Assembly: GCA_009760855.2 (NCBI GenBank)
Contig: WPIO01000001.1
Span: forward strand, 15,042,001 to 15,106,000
DNA: 64,000 nt
Reading direction: 5' to 3'
Origin: Cristatella mucedo
Lineage: Eukaryota; Bryozoa; Phylactolaemata; Cristatellidae
Shown: one piece after another, positions 56,823 through 64,000 of the stretch
How positions within the stretch are numbered: position 1 is the stretch's first letter
How the letters are laid out: each line of letters begins with the position of its first letter
The notes under the pieces: generated by a model
Database searches by the model: none
What the model was told of the DNA's origin: nothing
Seen by the model: the letters and a program-made list of their open reading frames with translations, nothing else
Position numbers and translations under genes: made by a program

Positions 56823-58038
56823 AGTAATAATAATAATAATGCACTTGATAAAGCGCCTTCAGAGAATTCAATCTCTCTCTCTCTCTCTCTCTAGGCGCTT
56901 TACATTTGCTGCAAAGGGAAATGCAATTGAAGGGTAAGTAATAGCATGCTTGATAAACAAACAAAATGAATTACATGGTAAGGGGTGACATGCACAGGGT
57001 CAGCATGCAAATGTGGTTAGTGGAAGCATGCACAGTGTCAGCACGCAGGACGAATCACGCGCACCCACTAAATGCTTTCCTAAATAGGTGTGTTTTTAAG
57101 TTCTTTTTTAATGTGATCAAGTCAGGGGATGTTCGGACACAAGTCGGGAGGGAGTTCCAGGCTTTGGGAGCATATGAACTAAATGCACGGTCTCCAAAGG
57201 ATTTAAGGTTTGTACGAGGTATTTGTAGACTGTTGGATTCCGAAAAGCGGGTGGTACGCTGCTTGGCCTGGTGGGGGAGTAGATCTGAGAGATAGGCTGG
57301 AGCCAAAGAATGAAGGGACCTAAAAGTGAGCAACGAAACCTTGAAGTCAATCCGTTGCTTGACTGGTAGCCAGTGCAGGTCGGCGAGAAGTGGAGTAATG
57401 TGGCAACTGCGACGCTCACGACAGACAAGCCTAGCTGCGGAGTTTTGCACCAGCTGCAATCGCCTGATCGCACATGCCGGTAGGCCAGTAAGCAGTGAGT
57501 TGCAGAAGTCGAGACGGGATGTCACGAATACATGGACCAACTTGTATGTGGTATCCTTATCTAAACAAGCTCGAATTTTAGCAATGTTGTGAAGCTGAAA
57601 ATAGGCAGATTTGACTGTGGAGCTGATATGGTCGTCTAACGAGAGGTTGCTTTGGAACTTGACACCTAGATTTCGAGCTGATTCAACAGGAGATATGCTG
57701 GCATAGCCATTTTTGAGCCTCAGCCTTTCCAATTTCTGGATCACACTGGGTTTGCCCATAACTAGTCAGTTAGTTTTATCATCGTTTAGTTTTAGAAAAT
57801 TTGCTGCCATCCATGTGCTGAGGTCATCAATACATGCAGCAAGTGAGTTGAGAGAATTTGAAGTGCTCGAAGGCTGGGAGGGATCAAAGCAAAGGTACAA
57901 CTGAGTGTCATCCGCATAGAAGTGGAAGCTTAGATTGTGCTTGACAATCACATCAGCAAGAGGGAGAGTATAAACCGTGAAAAGAACTGGACCTAATACG
58001 GAGCCGTGAGGTACCCCATATTTCAGAGGTACCTCAGA
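56823..58038 (-). mobile_element. L2-type LINE, 5'-truncated, single stop
   Basis: The minus strand reads YADDTQLYLCFDPSQPSS (YADD at 57908-57919) and WMAANFLKLNDDKTN, then TGA (57766-57768), then VMGKPSVIQKLERLRLKNG to the end of the C-terminal domain and an ATT tail. It has a CT expansion at 56872-56892. Confidence 0.85.
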
Positions 58039-58798
58039 TGCTGCTCAGATGCTGCATTTCTAAAAGGAATTAACTTTTTCAAAAACTCTACAAATACGTT
58101 TCAGTATGGAATGATAATAGCAAACTCATTGAGAAAATTATTATTTACGCTTTCGCCCAATGCACAGCTGGACTCGTTTTTGGCTCGGCGATGAAAACTC
58201 GGGTGACAATGCGACTGCTCCCTGGAACCCCGTGTAAGCTTGGTCTTTGGCCTCTGCCTCAATGTGTAGTGGCCACCTCGAAGTGGCTCTCGGGGCTTCT
58301 TTGGCTAGGCTAAGGGAACGATACTATTCAGCTCTGCTTTAATAGCTATACTTTTACTTGTTGTTACCCAACCTCGCCACTTCAACCAGACCTACGAGGG
58401 TGCTTTACCTGTGGCCACTACCTTGGTCCTGATGATGACTCCATAGCAAACATTTACTTATCTATCAAGATGCATTCGCTTATTAAAATAGCAACTCTAT
58501 CTCGCAACTTTAAGAGAGGATGAAAAAGTCTTACTACCCAGAATGATTATTTTGTAAATGCGCATAACAACCCTTGCTTCGAAAGGAACGGGTTAGTTTA
58601 TTAGCCCATTCCATACCACTACAAACGAGTCGAATTCCACCATTCATATTTTTTCTTTCCAATAATTATGTAATCGTCTACCCGTATTTTAACTACTGAG
58701 GAAAAGCTTTAAACGGTTTAGCGAACACTTCATTGTGGCACCTCTAAGTCAGATGAATCTTCTTTTGATTGAGCACATGCCAGGCTGCCATCTAAGGC

Positions 58799-58865
58799 CT
58801 TTTTAGCCGTCTTACTTTTCATTATTTACTTCACACAGAACGACAAAGTAAGACGGCTCAAAAAG
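58799..58865. other. 20-bp inverted repeat in R-C
   Basis: CTTTTTAGCCGTCTTACTTT and AAAGTAAGACGGCTCAAAAAG flank 26 nt. One extra base interrupts the stem. Confidence 0.8.
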
Positions 58866-59154
58866 ATCTGGTACTTTTTCTTCAGCAGTTACGAGGGCTC
58901 AAAATTAACTTTAATCTGTTTGAAAATAGTTATTTTTTAGTAAATAGGGCTATAGGGTTTTAGGTAAGCATTTGCTTTAAAAGAGTTTTGTTAAAAGATT
59001 ATGTTCTAGCAAAGTATTAAATGCCGCGTCAAAGTGAAGTCGTCAGCCAAAGTATTCATTAATTGACTATTCATCAGCAGAAAATCATGAAGACTAAGTT
59101 CGAAATCCAAAGCTGCATGTTAAAACTTAGTAGAGGCCAGCCGATTAAAAAACC

Positions 59155-59300
59155 TGGCTTCACAGAGCGGCAGACGATCCTCGGTGGTGGCTTAACCCCG
59201 TGCCTGCAGTAAAGCGAACGACCAGCAATAGCCTTTCGCAGGACTCGAACCCACGACGTGTGGTTATGAAGTGCTTTTAAGCAGTTGTACTGGATTTAGT
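59155..59300 (-). mobile_element. SINE-1-related element in R-C
   Basis: GGACTCGAACCCACGACGTG and GCTTTTAAGCAGTTG match the element at 40075-40215 in R-B. Confidence 0.55.
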
Positions 59301-59640
59301 GTGTGGTATTTAGGTTGTTTTGGCGAAAACTTGGTGCGTTTTCAGTTACCAACTTCCAAGACTGGAGAAATCACCGCAGCTTAATGCACGCGGCTACTTC
59401 CTATCCCCTCCGAAGTCTTTTGCCCTCAGCTATGAGTACAAAGAATCGAATATGCGATTGCTTGGATTACAAAAATTAAAAAGAATAGACACGCGATGCC
59501 AAGAAAGCCTCGGTAGCGTGTGAAGGCAGCGTTGTGTGACGTTGGCAGTTCGCTCCCATATTATAATTCGAACTTTTGAGCATTTGCTTAGATGGAGAAG
59601 ACCTTAGCCCAGAGATGGTGAGAGGTGATTATAGATAAGA

Positions 59641-60765
59641 CAAATAAAAATAATTATATATTTGCATAGAGGCCTCAGAAAACGTAATCCCTTTCCATGC
59701 ACTTTACACGTGCTGCAAAGGAAGCACGGTCGAACGCCTATAGATATCTACGCTGTGGATATGGCCTTATTATGCTTAAGTGTGATCGCTCTTTGTCTCT
59801 GCCCCGTTCCTGCTACTATCGGCATACCGGTATCTTCGTGCATTGGTGTAGTTAAAGTCGCTAGCCGTGATATAAGTTTCACGTTTCACCACTATTCGTC
59901 GCACGGCAGCTGAGACTAGCACCGTTACGCAGTGCTGTGTTTGCGGCCTAGTTCCGACCGGACGTGGAAGCCGCACAGCACGCGAGTAACAGCACGGTGC
60001 TATAGCAGACAGGCGTGAGCGTCAAGGCAAGCAAAGGATAGGCTGAGCCAGTTCGTGCAACAGCTAGAGCAGCAGCAGCTGCTGAATCAGCTTGCAGGAA
60101 GCAGCAGCTGCAGCTTCGGCAGAGAGCCAGGCTAACGAGGAGTCCATGCAGCAGCAGACATGGCAGGAAGCAGCAGCAACGCGCCAAGCTCGGCCTCAGC
60201 GGATTCGCACTGAGCTGTCGCATGGAGAAAGGATCAGCGAGCTCTCCTGACAAACAAAGAGGAGCGTTAAGAGAGGAGGAAGTAGGCCCCTTTCCGTTGC
60301 CAGCAGCTGCACTTGCGGCAACGAGCTGGGCCTGCCCGCCTCCGAATGCCCGTAATAAACCGGGTCTCTCGCTCGCGTATTCTCACTGCTACAACGCTTT
60401 GGAGAGTTGATACAGTGAGTCAGTGAGCACTCTCGTGGGAGATGTGTACGATGCAGCTGCTGCAAAGGGCCGATACGTGCGGTCTGTTACTGGCTTCGTC
60501 GCCGTGCATTCGCTCAAACAGCTCGTGCTCGGTCGCTGTCGCAGACCGGGGCACGGTGTAGAAGCGTGCACCCTAGAAAGGCAGCGGCACGGTCGCCGAC
60601 GTCATGCGCCAGAGGGGTATTCACAACAGGGCAATCCACGTGGGCACCGTCTACGAAAAAGGCCTATAAGCCAACACGGCATAGCTCGGCTGCTGTCTAT
60701 CTGCCTAGCTCGCTATTCGGAGTTGTTCAGCATATATATCATGAGTGTGGCGGAACAAACATGCT
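59641..60765. mobile_element. Insertion in R-C: L2 tail plus ~1 kb unknown
   Basis: R-A homology stops after TGGTGAGAGG and resumes at GGTCAGAAGCATTCAACG. 59645-59742 is an antisense L2 tail. The rest is GC-rich with a Gln-coding stretch (QQLEQQQLLNQL, near 60055) and an AATAAA at 60353, resembling an LTR with a gag start. It was not identified. Confidence 0.45.
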
Positions 60766-61699
60766 TCGGTCAGAAGCATTCAACGATTGCTCCTCATTCA
60801 AGCGCCATACTCACCGCTATGTTGCGAGCTGTCGTCGTCATTGAGACTCATAGTTGCAGGCATGTGGTGCCGGTATCGTTTTATGAAAGGCGTCAGTTGC
60901 TTCCTGGTAGCGACAGAGCGGGTATCTGAATGCTGCTACAGTAGCTGAAACAATGTCTGCAACGTCACAAAGCGGCGAAGTAACCCTGACCATGACGTTC
61001 TACAAAGAAGCGAGCAGACAGCCTCACTTTCTTCTTTCAGAATTCTTATGATAATTTGAAAGACTATGCCTCAATCAGTATTACTATACATAAGTCAATG
61101 AAAGTGCCAAAACGTACGGGTATCCGCAGGCTTTACCACTGTGTATTCGTATACTTGCAGTATATTCTCTAAACCTAACAGTAGACCTCTTTCAGACTGA
61201 AAAAAGAGTTACCTCACGGTAGCCGGAATTTGAAGACATTCTGAAATTTCTTCGCACTCAGACATCGTTACCGCTACCGCTGAAAATAGCGGAAAAAATT
61301 TGTTTTGTGTGTTTGTGTGAAAAGTGCTTGAAATTTTATTTTTCAAATTCCAGAGAGACCGGACGCCTCCTCCATGGGATACTGAACACTAAAAAATAGT
61401 TTCACAGTAGGCGGGATACGACCGTGCAAGCTCAAGACAATCGAGCTCGGTGCTCCAGTCGATCTAAAACACTCTCCCTACGTCTTTCTACGCGGCGCAA
61501 TAAATCCCCGGCTTGAAGTGGCCACTCACTTGCTCGAGCCCAACTTCGCGGTGTACTTCGTAAACGCCATTTGGTATATTTATAATCGCCAATTTCTTTC
61601 GCCTAGTGCAAAAACTATCTTGCTTGCTCAAGTCTGCGACCCATTGAGTTTGGCTCAAGGCGATGAGCCGGGCTGCCCCAACTAAAACTGTAGCCCTCA

Positions 61700-61700
<1 letters not shown>

Positions 61701-61781
<81 letters not shown>
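61701..61781 (+). repeat. (CT)n microsatellite in R-C
   Basis: Pure CT, half the length of its counterpart at 4934-5093, with the same flanks. Confidence 0.95.
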
Positions 61782-61784
<3 letters not shown>

Positions 61785-61929
61785 CGAAAGCCGGCAGACC
61801 AAGCCGGGTTGGCCCCTGGCTTCTAGGGTGAGCTACTGCAGAGTGGCCTCTATAAGTACGTCGGGCTGCGCACCTTGAACGGCAACTTCGACTTGCTTTT
61901 CACGAGGACAGCGACCACGTTTTTGTAAT

Positions 61930-62152
61930 CGTCTTTTATGTACTTATGCGTGCTGACAGTGTGCATGCTGCCACTAATCACACTTGCATGCTGACCCTGT
62001 GCATGTCACCACTAACCATGTTATTCATGTTGTTTATCAAGCATGATATTACTCACCATTCAATCGCGTTTCCCTTTGCAGCAAATGTAAAGCACCTAGA
62101 AAGAGATTGAGTTCTCTGAGAGCGCTTTATCAAGTGCGTTTTTATTATTATT
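61930..62152 (+). mobile_element. L2 3' UTR fragment in R-C
   Basis: Runs from TACTTATGCGTGCTGACAG to the tail TTTATTATTATTG. R-A homology resumes directly after it. Confidence 0.75.
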
Positions 62153-62245
62153 GTGGGAATAGTGTAGCGGCGTGCTATCTGGGTGACCCCGAACGTTCAG
62201 TTTCCAGAGGGAGCTATCGCGTATATATCAAGAGACGCTCGTAGC

Positions 62246-62704
62246 AAGTTCTTTTTAGATAGGTCTAAAGATGCCCGTCAGTGAAGACTCAGGATCTCCA
62301 AACGAAACGGAAGTTCAAGCACCTTTTTAGCCTAGCGATTCTGCAATACGAGGCTTCTGAGCGGTGAACCTGGGCAGGGTGGAGTTCCGGGTGCTCCCAA
62401 ATTGCAAGATTGCAGACTTTGACAGGATCAGGAGCCTTTCCGCGTGAGCTTCCGGGCGTGGCTTCGAGGCGTTGCTCCGGCGATGCTTTTATCTGCGAAT
62501 ACGTGAGCCCGCCGGACGCGCAGACTCTTGGTCTTTTTACAGGCGGAGCTATCAGCAACTAAACGGGGGGGGGTGTTAGAAAGGCATTCCGTACGGTACC
62601 TCTTCCTGGGAATTCAGTTGGTCTCTTGGGGTGAAGGCCACAGATTTATAGAGGCAACCTATTAAAGGGATTGCTAGACTTTCCCTTAAAATCGGTTTTA
62701 CAAG
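62246..62704. other. Intergenic, nothing recognised
   Basis: Contains a poly-G tract (62564-62573). No coding signal was recognised. Confidence 0.4.
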
Positions 62705-62961
62705 TGTTGCGTGAGCCTGCTGCTTCTCGGCCGCTGATGTATGCCCGCCTGCGGCAGGCGGTTGAACCAGGCAGCCTTTGCTGTAAGCATGCGGCCCACC
62801 ACAGACGCACTCCCTTATCTGCGGTGTCAGCCCCAGCTCGCTGTATATGTACCCCGCTCTGGAATAGAAATGGAGAGTCACGTTCGCCCGCTCGTGTCTT
62901 CCTTCGTGTCTCCGTGAGACTCCACTCGAGCTGCTGTGGCCGGAGACACAGCAACGTAACA
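62705..62961 (+). mobile_element. Solo LTR-1 with 4-bp target duplication
   Basis: Starts TGTTGCGTGAGCCTG, ends GTAACA (TG...CA) and is flanked by CAAG on both sides (62701-62704 and 62962-62965). It shares TGTCTCCGTGAGACTCCACT (62907-62926) with the LTR at 31196. Confidence 0.65.
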
Positions 62962-62965
62962 CAAG

Positions 62966-63457
62966 CTGCTGAGCTGAACCCCGCGAGCGCTAGCCACAAC
63001 TTTTTCATCAAAGATATTAACATTCGGACACTCATCTCCGGTCGCACCAGCTTGAGACCGTAATGGAGACAAATTGGCAGTCAGCGTCCAGCCTCCTGCG
63101 CACCCCACCTCCATAAAAGCCCGGAATCCCAGGTTTCTAGCGAGAGGCTCACACGTTGAAGGGGTTTCTCCTGATAGGGCTTCAACTCGTTCTCGTTAGA
63201 TGTACGATAAATGCTGGCGGAGCGGTGCCGTGCCCACGGCCGCGCTTAGTTTACCGAGGGCGGCCAGTACAATGCCCAGCGACTATGAACTTGGATCTCG
63301 GCCGCAGCCACCGAACTGATGACCGCTTATGAAATAGCCACGATAAACAGAGGCGCAAGAGCATAGCGCCGATTTATTATTTAACCAGATTTGTGCGAGA
63401 TTCCGACGCGGCCAATATAGTGGGCGTGAGCGTGACCGCAATAAAATAAATTAATAA
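62966..63457. other. Intergenic, nothing recognised
   Basis: No transposon or coding match was seen. Confidence 0.4.
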
Positions 63458-63632
63458 ATCCTAGCTGATTAAACAGCCTCTTTTTGTATAGCAGCAGAAG
63501 AGCCTTTGTGGCTATCACCACCGCTTGCAGTGGCGATAGAGAATCGCCCACCGCAGGAATCGAACCCACGACCTCGGGACCGAGGTCGTGAAAGCAACCG
63601 CCTTACCTAGTGTGCCATCATGGCTCACCGCA
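63458..63632 (-). mobile_element. tRNA-derived SINE-1, near complete
   Basis: Minus-strand box A TGGCACACTAGG, box B GGTTCGATTCC, a perfect 11-bp palindrome (63567-63590), the second palindrome and an ATTT-rich tail. Confidence 0.85.
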
Positions 63633-64000
63633 GTTGTGCTCATGGAACTGCCGGGCCGCCGACCGGCGGGTCCTGGCGCTGGACGTCAGCTGCGGTAAGC
63701 TTGCAAGGAGTCTGCCTGAAATAGCCCTCCGTACCAGCAGCGCTATACGAAGGGGATTTTCCATGCTTTCGCTTGTTCGGCGTCGCAGGTAGCACCGCTT
63801 GCGGTACGTCGAACGCCGCGTAGTTGCGGCACGTCATGAGCTGCATGTGCACGGGCATTGCGCGCTTCGTATTCCAACGATAAACCGCGAAGGTTTTGCG
63901 GAATTGGCACCAGCGTCCGAAGTTCAGACTGATGTTTTGCTCGCGATTTGTGTTTTCATGTCGTTCACGCCTGTTGAACGCGTGCTTATTCACCGGTGGC
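63633..64000. other. Right edge, unassigned open frame
   Basis: A 117-codon frame is open on the minus strand (63993-63640) and reads FGRWCQFRKTFAVYRW and MQLMTCRNYAAFDVPQAV. No family was recognised. It could be an exon of a gene continuing beyond the window, but nothing confirms it. Confidence 0.2.

Larger units (their letters stand above)
54227..62245 (+). repeat. Duplicated block R-C
   Basis: This is the longest of the three copies. It has the same order of landmarks as R-A but carries extra insertions: SINE-1 and L2 (56640-58038), an antisense L2 tail plus a ~1 kb unknown insert (59641-60765), and an L2 tail (61930-62152). After that last insert the R-A homology resumes at GAATAGTGTAGCGGCG. 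Confidence 0.7.

Noticed and set aside
60423-60929. 168-codon plus-strand frame in the R-C insert
   Set aside because: It crosses the boundary between the insert and block R-C, and no domain is recognisable.
63458-63632. Functional tRNA gene
   Set aside because: Boxes A and B are present, but the body cannot fold as a tRNA and the same unit occurs six or more times with a SINE tail.

Overview
This is animal genomic DNA: genes have spliceosomal introns and are sparse, and the rest is densely layered with L2/CR1-type LINEs, tRNA-derived SINEs, Ty3/gypsy relics and long CT/GA/TA microsatellites. I could not fix the lineage from the sequence. A lophotrochozoan such as a flatworm or mollusc is plausible, but that is only an impression. 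No bacterial features, CRISPR arrays, rRNA genes or functional tRNA genes were seen.

The only convincing host genes are two intact, tandem, minus-strand paralogues of the UNC93 family (12-TM, major-facilitator-like). Copy A spans 29691-17188 and copy B 53031-46946. I reconstructed both as five coding exons (422/404, 45, 45, 75/79 codons, then a tiny last exon of 24/18 nt). Introns are GT-AG and intron phases are identical in both copies. An exon-4-like fragment at 7356-7577 is a third, broken copy.

A block of old repeat-rich DNA occurs three times in the same orientation: R-A (1-~5580), R-B (~37690-41377) and R-C (~54227-62245). These blocks alternate with the UNC93 copies, so the window looks like a tandem segmental duplication [R block + UNC93 gene] later inflated by transposons. 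Layout: R-A; UNC93 exon-4 relic with nested L2s (7-10 kb); deleted gypsy element (11-12.5 kb); unassigned DNA (12.5-16.7 kb); UNC93 copy A with transposon-filled introns (17-30 kb); LTR and gypsy relics with a 39-bp minisatellite (31-37.5 kb); R-B; an L2 cluster (41.4-46 kb); UNC93 copy B (47-53 kb); R-C; a solo LTR and a SINE near the right edge.

The most interesting signals are: (1) the paired UNC93 genes, with conserved membrane helices but a rapidly diverging lumenal loop; (2) three independent nested insertions within one ~100-bp stretch of the L2 ORF; (3) in-frame tandem amplification inside LINE coding sequence (183 bp x3) and a 39-bp x9 minisatellite bridging gypsy and L2 coding sequence in one open frame; (4) a SINE whose 3' tail copies the L2 tail, and a second SINE family carrying two internal palindromes; (5) CT microsatellites visibly growing out of the L2 3' UTR. 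I did not find evidence for a wholly new defence or metabolic system. All comparisons were made by eye, without alignment software.
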